Assembly (NCBI GenBank): GCA_021811205.1
Contig: JAJZPK010000023.1
Location: forward strand, 1 to 19,669
Length of the DNA stretch: 19,669 nt
From: Pseudomonadota bacterium
GTDB lineage: Bacteria > Pseudomonadota > Gammaproteobacteria > Burkholderiales > JABEVD01
Direction: 5' to 3'
Part shown: positions 6,561-14,351 of the stretch, piece by piece
How positions within the stretch are numbered: position 1 is the stretch's first letter
Layout: the number at the start of each line of letters is the position of its first letter
Notes under the pieces: model-generated
The model's database searches: none
The model's input: only the letters and a program-made list of their open reading frames with translations
Told to the model about the DNA's origin: nothing
Program-made: the position numbers and the translations under genes

Positions 6561-7310
6561 ATGGACTTCGGATACGCCCTTTCCGGACTGCTGATAGGCG
6601 CGATCGTCGGCGTGACCGGGGTCGGCGGCGGTTCCCTGATGACCCCCCTTCTGGTGATCGTCTTCGGCATACAGGCGCCAATTGCGGTCGGCACCGATCT
6701 CCTTTATGCCGCGATCACCAAGGCGGGCGGCGCATGGGTGCATGGCAAAAGCGGGCATGTCGACTGGAAGATCGCAGGTCTGCTCGCTTCCGGCAGCATA
6801 CCCGCTTCGCTCATCGGCATTGCCCTCCTGAAGGCCGTGGACAGGTATGCCATGGTTTCCGTCATCACGTCTACGCTGGGCATCGCGCTCATCCTCACTT
6901 CCATTGCGCTCATCTACAGGGAAAAGATAAAACGCCTGAGCCCGATTGCTGAAAACAGGCTGCAACTTGCAACCGTGGCCACAGGCGCCATTCTCGGCAT
7001 CCTTGTCACCGTCTCATCCGTTGGCGCAGGCGCGCTCGGCACAGTCGCCCTTTTTTATCTCTATCCGCGCGTCTCCACCATCAGGGTGATCGGAACGGAC
7101 ATCGCGCATGCCGTGCCGCTGACATTGATTGCCGGCATCGGACATGCTTCCCTCGGCACGGTCGACTTCCATTTGCTTGGAAGCCTGCTGATCGGCTCAC
7201 TTCCGGGCATCTTTTTCGGCAGCCGGATCGGATCGAAGATCCCCGAAAAAATGCTGAGAGGAATCCTGGCCTGCATGCTGATCCTCGTCGGCGGCAAATT
7301 GATATTTTGA
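6561..7310 (+). CDS. TSUP-family (TauE/SafE) permease
   Basis: Inner-membrane transporter of the TSUP family, 249 residues with about 8 membrane segments. The signature GVTGVGGGSLMTPLL is at residues 17-31, and the second repeat includes TVSSVGAGALGTVALFYLYP. Family members move sulfite, sulfoacetate or sulfate. The start at 6561 is preferred over the in-frame ATG at 6531 because CAGGA lies 5 bases before it. The resulting N-terminus, MDFGYALSGLL, enters the first helix directly. As first gene of the cys operon, and with no CysTWA transporter in the window, it may be the sulfate importer; in Corynebacterium a TSUP protein (CysZ) is placed in a similar operon. Export of excess sulfite is the alternative. 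Confidence 0.88.
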   Translation: MDFGYALSGLLIGAIVGVTGVGGGSLMTPLLVIVFGIQAPIAVGTDLLYAAITKAGGAWVHGKSGHVDWKIAGLLASGSIPASLIGIALLKAVDRYAMVSVITSTLGIALILTSIALIYREKIKRLSPIAENRLQLATVATGAILGILVTVSSVGAGALGTVALFYLYPRVSTIRVIGTDIAHAVPLTLIAGIGHASLGTVDFHLLGSLLIGSLPGIFFGSRIGSKIPEKMLRGILACMLILVGGKLIF

Positions 7311-7322
7311 CAAAGGAAAATC

Positions 7323-9329
7323 ATGAACCCGACCAATTCAGAAGAAATTGATCGCTTCGAAGAAGCCCTCAAAGGCTACTTCAATCTGCAAATCGACGCC
7401 GAGCGCTTCACGGCGATCAGATTGCAGCAAGGCGTCTACGGTCAGCGCCAGGAGGGCGTCAACATGCTGCGCGTGAAAATCCCCGGCGGCTCGATCAATC
7501 CAGCCCAGCTCGATGCCATCGCAGATGTTGTCGACGCCCATTCTCAATTGGACACGGCTCATGTCACGACGCGTCAGGACATCCAGGTGCATTCCGTGCC
7601 GCTCGAACAAACGTCCCGCGCGCTGCGCATCCTGGATGCAGCGAATCTCACCACGCGTGAGGCGTGCGGCAACACCGTGCGCAACATGACAGGCTGCCCA
7701 ATGGCCGGCGTCTGCCCCAAAGAACATGTCGACGTGTCAACTCACCTCGAAGGCGCGGTGATGCATTTTCTGAGGAATCCGCTCAGCCAGCAGATGCCCA
7801 GGAAATTCAAGATCAGCTTCTCCGGATGCGAATCGGATTGCGCCCAGTCCATGATCCACGATCTCGGGATCACTGCCGTGCATGAGGAAGGGAAATTCGG
7901 GTTCAGGGTTTCCGCAGGAGGTGGCCTGGGTCACAAGCCGCGCGAAGCCATCGTGGTCGAACCCTTCATCGAGGAAAAGGATTTGCTCATCGTGATGGAG
8001 GCCCTGGTATCCTTGCACAATCGCTATTCCGACAGGACCAAGCGCGCCAAATCCAGGATCAAGTTCCTGGTCGAGCGTTTCGGCCAGGAAGGCTTCATAG
8101 CGAAATACCGCGAAGAGCTCGAAATCACCAGAAGCGCACTTGCCGAACACCCCTATCCGCAAGGCGTCTGGAAAAAAGGGGAAGCAGGCCTCCCCTGCGG
8201 ACAGGGTGCGCCGAGAACAGTTGTCGAACAGAAACAGGAAGGGCTTTGTGTTTTCCCGATTGCGCTTCCCCTCGGCCATATTTCCTCGATCCAGTTGCGG
8301 GGCCTTTCGGCGATCGCGAATCATTACGACCTGCGGGACCTGCGCACGACCCAGGATCAGAATCTGATGATTCTGAACGTGCCAAAAGCCATTGTGCCCG
8401 ATCTGCGGAGCGCATTGTCGGCGATCGGCCTTAACCTGCCCGCGCAAGGCGACAACGTGACGGCCTGCCCAGGAACATCCACCTGCAGGCTGGGCATCAC
8501 CTCCAGCATGATCGCAGCCACAAAGCTCGATGGCGGGAAGAGCGATCTGCGCATCAGGGTATCCGGGTGCCACAATGGCTGCGCCCAGCCGGAGACGGGC
8601 GACATCGGCATCTACGGCGAAGGCAGGCGCCTGCACGGAAAGCTGATCCCGCATTACCAGCTGTATCTCGGCGGCGACGGCAAGGGAGACGGCGGACTCG
8701 CGATCAAGGGACCTTCCGTGCCCGCTGCAAGGATAGAAGAAGCGATTGCCCGCTTGAAACGCGCCCACGACGGCAAAGGAACCTTCTATTCCTGGGTGAG
8801 AAGCCAGGAAAAGAATTTCATCGCAGCATTGCTGCACGATCTTGTCGAGGTCAAGCCAGAGGAAATCCTTTCCGTTCTTCACGACCACGGCGAATCCCGG
8901 GAATTCAAGGTGCTCCAGTTGGGCGGAGGAGAATGCGCCGGCGCATCCCAGGTCAGAATCGGCTCGAGCTTTTTCGAGGCGGCGCACGAGCGCCGTCACC
9001 GGGATGCGCTCTTCATGCAGCGCAAGTACGGTGAAGCTGCAAGATGCGCAGAATCCATCCTCACCCTGATCGGGCAGGGCATCGTGCATCTCAACAACGG
9101 CAATTCCGGCAATACTCTGAACGAGATCGCGGACAGCCTCAAGGTCATGGTGCCGGGAAAACTGAGCGATCTGTACGGAGACATCGTGAACAGGCTGCTT
9201 GGCGCGGAATCCGAGTCGCTCTCCAGCCTGTTCAAGTCGGTCGACGCCTGGACGCATGATGCGGCCGAATACTGCCTGCAGCACGACGGGCAGCTCGACC
9301 TTTCAGAAGCATTGCCGAGGGCAGCCTGA
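7323..9329 (+). CDS. cysI: Siroheme sulfite (nitrite/sulfite) reductase hemoprotein
   Basis: Six-electron sulfite reductase that makes sulfide, 668 residues. It has the usual tandem plan: ferredoxin-like half-domains (RLQQGVYGQRQ near 33, TTRQDIQVH near 84) and catalytic halves. The siroheme-[4Fe-4S] motif in the second half is C382-x5-C388 and C416-x3-C420. Unusually, the first half also carries C125-x5-C131 and C169-x3-C173, with a 38-residue gap close to that of E. coli CysI (from memory C434, C440, C479, C483). Residues from about 530 form an extension with GGGECAG (C538) and a helical region to the end. The longer, HEPN-like C-terminus recalls ~700-residue Bacteroidetes homologs. AGGA precedes the ATG. 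No CysJ is present, so ferredoxin is a likely donor. It sits 12 bases after the TSUP gene and abuts cysH. Confidence 0.93.
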   Translation: MNPTNSEEIDRFEEALKGYFNLQIDAERFTAIRLQQGVYGQRQEGVNMLRVKIPGGSINPAQLDAIADVVDAHSQLDTAHVTTRQDIQVHSVPLEQTSRALRILDAANLTTREACGNTVRNMTGCPMAGVCPKEHVDVSTHLEGAVMHFLRNPLSQQMPRKFKISFSGCESDCAQSMIHDLGITAVHEEGKFGFRVSAGGGLGHKPREAIVVEPFIEEKDLLIVMEALVSLHNRYSDRTKRAKSRIKFLVERFGQEGFIAKYREELEITRSALAEHPYPQGVWKKGEAGLPCGQGAPRTVVEQKQEGLCVFPIALPLGHISSIQLRGLSAIANHYDLRDLRTTQDQNLMILNVPKAIVPDLRSALSAIGLNLPAQGDNVTACPGTSTCRLGITSSMIAATKLDGGKSDLRIRVSGCHNGCAQPETGDIGIYGEGRRLHGKLIPHYQLYLGGDGKGDGGLAIKGPSVPAARIEEAIARLKRAHDGKGTFYSWVRSQEKNFIAALLHDLVEVKPEEILSVLHDHGESREFKVLQLGGGECAGASQVRIGSSFFEAAHERRHRDALFMQRKYGEAARCAESILTLIGQGIVHLNNGNSGNTLNEIADSLKVMVPGKLSDLYGDIVNRLLGAESESLSSLFKSVDAWTHDAAEYCLQHDGQLDLSEALPRAA

Positions 9330-10004
9330 ATGGAAAAAATCGAAAAACTGCGCATCGATCTGGAATTCATTGCCAACAACCATGCGAAAGCATGCCTCGC
9401 GAGCAGTTTCAGCCTGGAGGATATGGTGCTGATCGACATGATCGCAAGGCATGGCATTCCCGTCTCGGTTTTCACGATCGACACGGGGCGCCTGCCCGAG
9501 GAAACCTATTCGCTCATGCAGAAAACGAAGGAACAGTTTCGGATCGACATTTCCGTCTATTTTCCGAAGGCGCAGGCAGTCGAAGCCTATCTCGAGGCTA
9601 ATGGACCCAACGCTTTCTACGATTCGGTTGAACTGAGACGTTCCTGCTGCGAGATCAGGAAAGTCGAACCGCTTTCGCGCGCGCTCGAAGGCCATGGTTC
9701 ATGGATCACCGGCATGCGCCGTCAGCAGTCGCAAACCAGGACAGGACTCAATGCATCCGAGTTTGATGCGGGCAACGGCCTTTACAAGTTCAACCCGCTC
9801 CTCGAATGGACGGAAGCGGAAATATGGAATTACATCCAGTTGCAGGGCGTCCCCTACAACGCACTGCACGATCGGGGCTATCCCAGCATAGGATGCTCCC
9901 CATGCACACGCGCCATCACGAAAGGCGAGGACATTCGCGCAGGGCGCTGGTGGTGGGAAGACACATCGAGCAAGGAATGCGGACTACACAGGAAAAAGGC
10001 ATAA
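9330..10004 (+). CDS. cysH: Assimilatory APS reductase, CysH
   Basis: Thioredoxin-dependent reductase that turns adenylyl sulfate (APS) into sulfite and AMP, 224 residues. The APS type is shown by two cysteine pairs for a [4Fe-4S] cluster, C106-C107 (RSCCEIRK) and C189-x2-C192 (GCSPCTRA), which PAPS reductases lack. The catalytic cysteine is C217 in KECGLH near the C-terminus. The PP-loop-like start SSFSLEDMV (residues 26-34), the IDTGRLPEETY segment and GMRRQQSQTR bind the nucleotide. The ATG follows the cysI stop directly (TGAATG), so translation is probably coupled. The absence of APS kinase in the operon fits direct APS use. Confidence 0.96.
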   Translation: MEKIEKLRIDLEFIANNHAKACLASSFSLEDMVLIDMIARHGIPVSVFTIDTGRLPEETYSLMQKTKEQFRIDISVYFPKAQAVEAYLEANGPNAFYDSVELRRSCCEIRKVEPLSRALEGHGSWITGMRRQQSQTRTGLNASEFDAGNGLYKFNPLLEWTEAEIWNYIQLQGVPYNALHDRGYPSIGCSPCTRAITKGEDIRAGRWWWEDTSSKECGLHRKKA

Positions 10005-10005
10005 C

Positions 10006-10926
10006 ATGGGCAACCTTCAAGCGTTCCACAAAAAACTCGACCACCTCGATATGCTCGAGAGCGAGGCAATCCACATCATGCGCGAAGTGGCAGCCGAATG
10101 CAGCAATCCTGCCCTGCTCTTTTCCGGAGGCAAGGATTCCATCGTCCTGCTGCGTCTGGCCGAAAAGGCATTCAGGCCTGCGAAATTTCCATTCCCGCTG
10201 CTGCATATCGATACGGGGCACAATTTTCCGGAGGTGATCTACTTCAGGAACAAGCGCGCGCTCGAGCTCGGAGAGCGACTGATCGTGCGCTCCATGGAAG
10301 ATTCGATCATGCAAAAACGCGTCATCCTGAAGCATCCCGGACAGAGCAGAAACGCCTTCCAGTCGGTCACCCTGCTCGATGCGATCGCAGAATTCAAGTT
10401 CGATGCGTGCATAGGCGGCGCCAGGCGGGACGAGGAAAAGGCGCGCGCCAAGGAAAGAATCTTTTCCTTCAGGGATGAATTCGGCCAGTGGGACCCGAAG
10501 AACCAGCGACCGGAATTATGGGATCTCTACAACGCAAGGGTCCATCACGGAGAAAACATCCGCGTCTTTCCCATCAGCAATTGGACTGAAATGGATGTCT
10601 GGCAATACATAGCCCGCGAACAGCTTGAAATCCCGAGCATCTATTTCGCCCACAAAAGACAGGTAATCAGACGCGGAAGCAGCCTCATTCCCGTCTCCGA
10701 TCTCGTTGCGCCGCTCGATGGAGAATCCATCGAGGAAATCTCCGTGCGCTTCAGGACGGTCGGCGACATGACCTGCACCTGCCCTGTCGAGTCCAGCGCC
10801 GCGAGCTATGACGAGATCATTGTTGAAACGGCATTGACGAGAATCACCGAAAGGGGGGCGACCAGGATGGACGACCAGACCTCCGAAGCCTCCATGGAAC
10901 TCAGGAAAAAGGAAGGATATTTCTGA
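10006..10926 (+). CDS. cysD: Sulfate adenylyltransferase subunit 2, CysD
   Basis: Small subunit of ATP sulfurylase, 306 residues, which joins sulfate to ATP to make APS with GTP hydrolysis by CysN. The PP-loop is S40-GGKDS-45 within LLFSGGKDSIVLLRLA. Further family segments are HIDTGHNFPE, the GGARRDEEKARAKER block and RVFPISNWTEMDVWQYI. The length and C-terminus (LRKKEGYF) match the family. The ATG is 1 base after the cysH stop, and the stop shares one base with the cysN start (TGATG), which points to coupled translation and fixed stoichiometry. Confidence 0.97.
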   Translation: MGNLQAFHKKLDHLDMLESEAIHIMREVAAECSNPALLFSGGKDSIVLLRLAEKAFRPAKFPFPLLHIDTGHNFPEVIYFRNKRALELGERLIVRSMEDSIMQKRVILKHPGQSRNAFQSVTLLDAIAEFKFDACIGGARRDEEKARAKERIFSFRDEFGQWDPKNQRPELWDLYNARVHHGENIRVFPISNWTEMDVWQYIAREQLEIPSIYFAHKRQVIRRGSSLIPVSDLVAPLDGESIEEISVRFRTVGDMTCTCPVESSAASYDEIIVETALTRITERGATRMDDQTSEASMELRKKEGYF

Positions 10927-12161
10927 TGGAACATATCGAACTCTTGCGCTTCATCACCTCGGGTAGCGTGGACGACGGGAAGAGCACTTTGATCGGAAGG
11001 CTGCTGCACGACTCCAAATCGATATTCGAAGACCAGCTCAATGCAATCGAGCACACCACCAGACGCCGCGGCATAGAAGGCATCGACCTCTCGCTCCTCA
11101 CCGACGGACTGCAGGCCGAACGCGAACAGGGCATCACGATCGATGTCGCCTACCGTTATTTCGCGACTCCGAAGCGAAAATTCATCATTGCCGACACCCC
11201 GGGGCACGAGCAGTACACCCGAAACATGGTGACCGGCGCTTCCACCGCGAATCTCGCCATCATCCTGATCGACGCAAGGCGCGGTGTGCTCACCCAGACG
11301 AAACGCCATGCCTATCTCGCCAGCCTCGTCGGCATCCCGCATCTCGTCGTCGCGGTCAACAAGATGGATCTCGTCGGGTATTCAAGTGAAGTATTCGAAT
11401 CCATCATGACCGAATTTCGCGATTTCGCCTCAAAGCTCGATCTTGCGAACATCATTCCCATCCCGATATCGGCGCTGGTTGGAGACAATGTCGTCGAGAA
11501 GAGTGAAAACATGCCGTGGTACGAAGGGGAAACGCTATTGTCCGTACTCGAAAATATCGAAATCGACCACGACATCAACACCGAGGACTTCCGCTTTCCC
11601 GTGCAATGGGTATGCAAGTGGGGCGATTTCAGGGGATACATGGGCAGAATAGAATCGGGCAGCATCATGGTCGGAGACGAAGTCGCGATCCTGCCATCCG
11701 GAAGAACGACGAGAATCAGGGAAATATCGACCTATGACGGCCCGCTCATCGAAGCCGTCGCGCCCCAGTCAGTCACCTTGCTGCTTGATGACGAGATCGA
11801 CATCTCCAGGGGCGACATGATCGTCAAAGCGGACAACCTTCCTCGGCTGGACAGACAATTCGAGGCGATGCTGTGCTGGCTCGCGGACGAGCCGCTCGAC
11901 ACGCAGCGCAGATACCTGATCAAGCATGCGACGAAAACGGCGAGAATATCCTTGAGCAGCATCGATTTCAGGGTGAACGTCAACACCCTGGAAAAGGAAG
12001 CTGGCCATGATGTTCTTTCCATGAACGACATCGCCAAAATCAGCTTCAAGGTACAGCAGGCGCTCGCCGCGGACAGCTATGAGAAGAACAGGGCAACGGG
12101 AAGCTTCATCCTGATCGACGAAGCAACCAACAACACGGTTGCAGCAGGCATGATGACCTGA
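10926..12161 (+). CDS. cysN: Sulfate adenylyltransferase subunit 1 (GTPase), CysN
   Basis: GTPase subunit of ATP sulfurylase, related to EF-Tu, 411 residues. The G1 motif is GSVDDGKST (13-21), the switch region is EREQGITIDVAYRYF, G3 is DTPGHEQYTRNM (from D90), and G4 is NKMD (145-148). Two beta-barrel domains follow. There is no APS kinase (CysC) fusion, in contrast to CysNC proteins, which fits the APS-type reductase next door. It is somewhat shorter than the enterobacterial protein (about 475). It is the last gene of the operon, and its stop lies within the promoter of the next gene. No strong terminator follows at once, so readthrough into the carboxypeptidase gene is possible. Confidence 0.96.
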   Translation: MEHIELLRFITSGSVDDGKSTLIGRLLHDSKSIFEDQLNAIEHTTRRRGIEGIDLSLLTDGLQAEREQGITIDVAYRYFATPKRKFIIADTPGHEQYTRNMVTGASTANLAIILIDARRGVLTQTKRHAYLASLVGIPHLVVAVNKMDLVGYSSEVFESIMTEFRDFASKLDLANIIPIPISALVGDNVVEKSENMPWYEGETLLSVLENIEIDHDINTEDFRFPVQWVCKWGDFRGYMGRIESGSIMVGDEVAILPSGRTTRIREISTYDGPLIEAVAPQSVTLLLDDEIDISRGDMIVKADNLPRLDRQFEAMLCWLADEPLDTQRRYLIKHATKTARISLSSIDFRVNVNTLEKEAGHDVLSMNDIAKISFKVQQALAADSYEKNRATGSFILIDEATNNTVAAGMMT

Positions 12162-12181
12162 ATATCAGGTTTCCGTATAAT
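12153..12181 (+). promoter_or_regulatory. sigma70 promoter for the D,D-carboxypeptidase gene
   Basis: Perfect TATAAT at 12176-12181 with ATGACC (12153-12158, 4/6) 17 bases upstream. The predicted start, near 12188, gives a leader of about 69 bases. Confidence 0.5.
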
Positions 12182-12189
12182 TGCAGGGT

Positions 12190-12210
12190 CGGAGGGAACT
12201 TCTCCCTCCG
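12190..12210 (+). terminator. 8-bp hairpin: leader stem or weak cys-operon terminator
   Basis: CGGAGGGA / TCCCTCCG with a 5-base ACTTC loop. The tail TCTTCGATCT has no U-run, so termination after cysN would be weak. If the promoter at 12153 is real, this stem sits at the very 5' end of the carboxypeptidase mRNA, where it could protect the transcript. Confidence 0.4.
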
Positions 12211-12256
12211 TCTTCGATCTGAATTGCCTGGATCCTCGACTGCATAGGAAGCCCCC

Positions 12257-13384
12257 ATGAAACGACTCATCCCCGGCGCAATGCTCTTCGTTGCGCTCAA
12301 CGCGCTCGCCGACACCCTGCCCGTCCCGGGTGCACCGGAGGTTGATGCACGCAATTACGCGCTGATCGACCCCGCATCCGGGCAATTTCTGGCAGCGCAC
12401 GATGCCGACAAACGGGTCCCGCCGGCCAGCCTGACGAAGCTGATGACAGCCTATCTCGCCTTCCAGGCTTTATCGAACGGCAACCTCAAGCTCGACCAGA
12501 ACCTGACGGTCAGCGTGGCAGCATGGAAAGCCGGCGGCTCGACCATGTTTCTTCAGCCAGGACTGCCGGTGACGGTGGAAGAAGCGCTGCAAGGCATGGT
12601 GGTGGTTTCCGGAAACGATGCCGCAATCGCGATAGCCGAAGCCATCGCAGGCAATGCGCAAAGCTTCGTGCAAATGATGAATACCACGGCGCAGAAACTC
12701 GGCATGACGGAAACGCATTTCGTCGACGTGAACGGACTGCCCTCGCCCGACCATCTGACCAGCGCGCGCGATATCGGCCTCCTGACCGAAGCCATCATTA
12801 GAACCTATCCCCAATACCTGCATTATTTCGGTGAAAAAACCTTCACCTACAACCACATCACGCAAAAGAACTGGAACCCGCTGGTGTTCAGCGATGCCAC
12901 CGTGACGGGAATGAAAACGGGACACACCGACGAGGCCGGTTTCTGCCTGGACGCCACTGCCGTGCGCAACGGGCACAGGCTGATCGCCGTCGTGCTCGGC
13001 TCCTCGACGCGCGCAGCGAGCGCGAAGGCAGCCGAGGCGCTTCTGGATTACGGATATCGCTTCTTCGAGACGCACAAGGCTTACAGCGCGGGACAGGAAG
13101 TCGGGCAATTGAAGGATTTTGCCGCAAACCCGGCGCAAATCCCGGTTGGACCTGCAAAAGACATCTGGGTTACCGTGCCCAGGGGCGACTATGCCGGACT
13201 GAAGCCCGCCATGGATCTCCAGAAGAACGCGCCGCTCCCATTGCAGAGGGGCCAGGTCGTCGGCAAGCTGACCTTGAGCGACGGAAACCGGGAAATCGCC
13301 CAGGTGCCGCTGGTCGCCCTGACCCCAGTGGAAAAAGCGGGGTGGCTGACCCACTGGTGGAATGCGCTCAAGGCCATGCTTTGA
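12257..13384 (+). CDS. dacA: D-alanyl-D-alanine carboxypeptidase (PBP5/6 type)
   Basis: Low-molecular-weight penicillin-binding protein that removes the terminal D-Ala from peptidoglycan pentapeptides, 375 residues. A signal peptide (MKRLIPGAMLFVALNALA) is followed by the S11 domain with all three active-site motifs: SxxK at S58-K61 (PASLTK), SGN at 118-120 (VVSGNDA) and KTG at 220-222 (GMKTGHTDEAG). A C-terminal beta domain runs from about 280 to 355 (PBP5_C), and an amphipathic tail with Trp (GWLTHWWNALKAML) likely anchors it to the outer face of the inner membrane. AGGA lies 7 bases before the ATG. dacA and dacC paralogs cannot be told apart here. It is followed by ribF 45 bases later, with a separate promoter. 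Confidence 0.94.
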   Translation: MKRLIPGAMLFVALNALADTLPVPGAPEVDARNYALIDPASGQFLAAHDADKRVPPASLTKLMTAYLAFQALSNGNLKLDQNLTVSVAAWKAGGSTMFLQPGLPVTVEEALQGMVVVSGNDAAIAIAEAIAGNAQSFVQMMNTTAQKLGMTETHFVDVNGLPSPDHLTSARDIGLLTEAIIRTYPQYLHYFGEKTFTYNHITQKNWNPLVFSDATVTGMKTGHTDEAGFCLDATAVRNGHRLIAVVLGSSTRAASAKAAEALLDYGYRFFETHKAYSAGQEVGQLKDFAANPAQIPVGPAKDIWVTVPRGDYAGLKPAMDLQKNAPLPLQRGQVVGKLTLSDGNREIAQVPLVALTPVEKAGWLTHWWNALKAML

Positions 13385-13408
13385 ATTCGCGGGAACAAGC
13401 AGTAAAAT
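13381..13408 (+). promoter_or_regulatory. sigma70 promoter for ribF-ileS-lspA-ispH
   Basis: TTGAAT (13381-13386, 4/6) and TAAAAT (13403-13408, 5/6) with 16-base spacing, overlapping the end of the carboxypeptidase gene. The leader would be about 15 bases; there is no room for an FMN riboswitch. Confidence 0.4.
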
Positions 13409-13429
13409 CATTGATTTCATCTTGAAGTC

Positions 13430-14350
13430 ATGCTGGTTTTCCGAGGAATCCCCGAAAAATCCGGACCTCCCGTGGCGCTCACGATAGGCAATTTCGACGG
13501 CGTCCATCTCGGCCACCAGGCCGTGCTCGGGCGGCTCGTCGAGCAGGCAGGGCGCATGGGGATTCCTCCCTGCGTCATGACTTTCGAGCCGCATCCGCGC
13601 GAATTCTTCGATCCGGAGCATGCGCCCGCCAGGCTGACGGACATACGCGAAAAGCTGTCCCTCTTCGCGAAACTTGGCATAAAACGCGTGCACATTTGCA
13701 GATTCAACGCCCATTTCGCCCAAATGCAGGCGTCCGAATTCGAAGCGAAGATCCATTCGCATCTGGATGCGAAATGGGTGCTGATCGGCGACGACTTCCG
13801 CTACGGCGCGAATCGAACAGGCAATTTCGCTTCCTTACGGGAAGCCGGAAAAAGACTGGGATTCGAAGTCGAGGCGATGCACAGCGTCATGACCGAAAAC
13901 CACAGGGTTTCCAGCACGCTTGTCAGGGAAGCTGTCGGGTCGGGAAACTTCGAATTGGCAAAACGCTTTCTTGGGCGAAACTACAGCATCGTCGGGCGCG
14001 TCATGCACGGCAACAAGCTCGGCCACACGCTCGGCTTTCCGACCGCGAACATCAAACTCAAACACAACAAACCGCCCCTTTCCGGCATCCATGTGGTCGA
14101 GGTTCACGGCATCCACGATGCGCCGATCAGGGGCGTGGCGAGCCTGGGCGTCCGCCCCACCGTCATGCTTCAAGGCAAGCCCGTTCTCGAAGTGCATCTT
14201 TTCGATTTCTCGGAAAACATCTATGGCACTCGCGTGCAGGTCGATTTTCTGTTCAAATTGCGCGAGGAAGAGAAATTTCCCGATCTCGAAACCTTGAAGG
14301 CAAGGATCTGGCAGGACGTTCTCGATGCCAGGCGATATTTTGAAAAATGA
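13430..14350 (+). CDS. ribF: Bifunctional riboflavin kinase/FAD synthetase, RibF
   Basis: Makes FMN from riboflavin and FAD from FMN, 306 residues, the usual length. The N-terminal adenylyltransferase has [10 protein letters not shown] (20-29), then [10 protein letters not shown] and IGDDFRYG, with VSSTLVREA closing the domain. The C-terminal kinase begins near residue 180 with the [10 protein letters not shown] segment, and GFPTANI (about 202-208) is the nucleotide-binding motif. The start is an ATG with only a weak GAAG upstream. The gene runs into ileS with one base between the stop and the preferred ileS start, as is common in proteobacteria. Confidence 0.96.
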   Translation: MLVFRGIPEKSGPPVALTIGNFDGVHLGHQAVLGRLVEQAGRMGIPPCVMTFEPHPREFFDPEHAPARLTDIREKLSLFAKLGIKRVHICRFNAHFAQMQASEFEAKIHSHLDAKWVLIGDDFRYGANRTGNFASLREAGKRLGFEVEAMHSVMTENHRVSSTLVREAVGSGNFELAKRFLGRNYSIVGRVMHGNKLGHTLGFPTANIKLKHNKPPLSGIHVVEVHGIHDAPIRGVASLGVRPTVMLQGKPVLEVHLFDFSENIYGTRVQVDFLFKLREEEKFPDLETLKARIWQDVLDARRYFEK

Positions 14351-14351
14351 C

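Noticed and set aside
7737..9284. 515-codon open frame on the minus strand
   Set aside because: It lies wholly inside cysI, has no recognisable domain and no ribosome site; long antisense frames arise from the codon bias of the real gene.
13385..13429. FMN riboswitch before ribF
   Set aside because: Only 45 bases lie between genes, too short for the element, and no conserved parts are seen.
12470..13762. 430-codon open frame on the minus strand
   Set aside because: Spans the carboxypeptidase and ribF genes in antisense and matches nothing; both sense proteins have complete motifs.
14325..14351. Earlier ATG start for ileS
   Set aside because: It lies inside ribF, and the N-terminus from 14352 matches IleS family starts.
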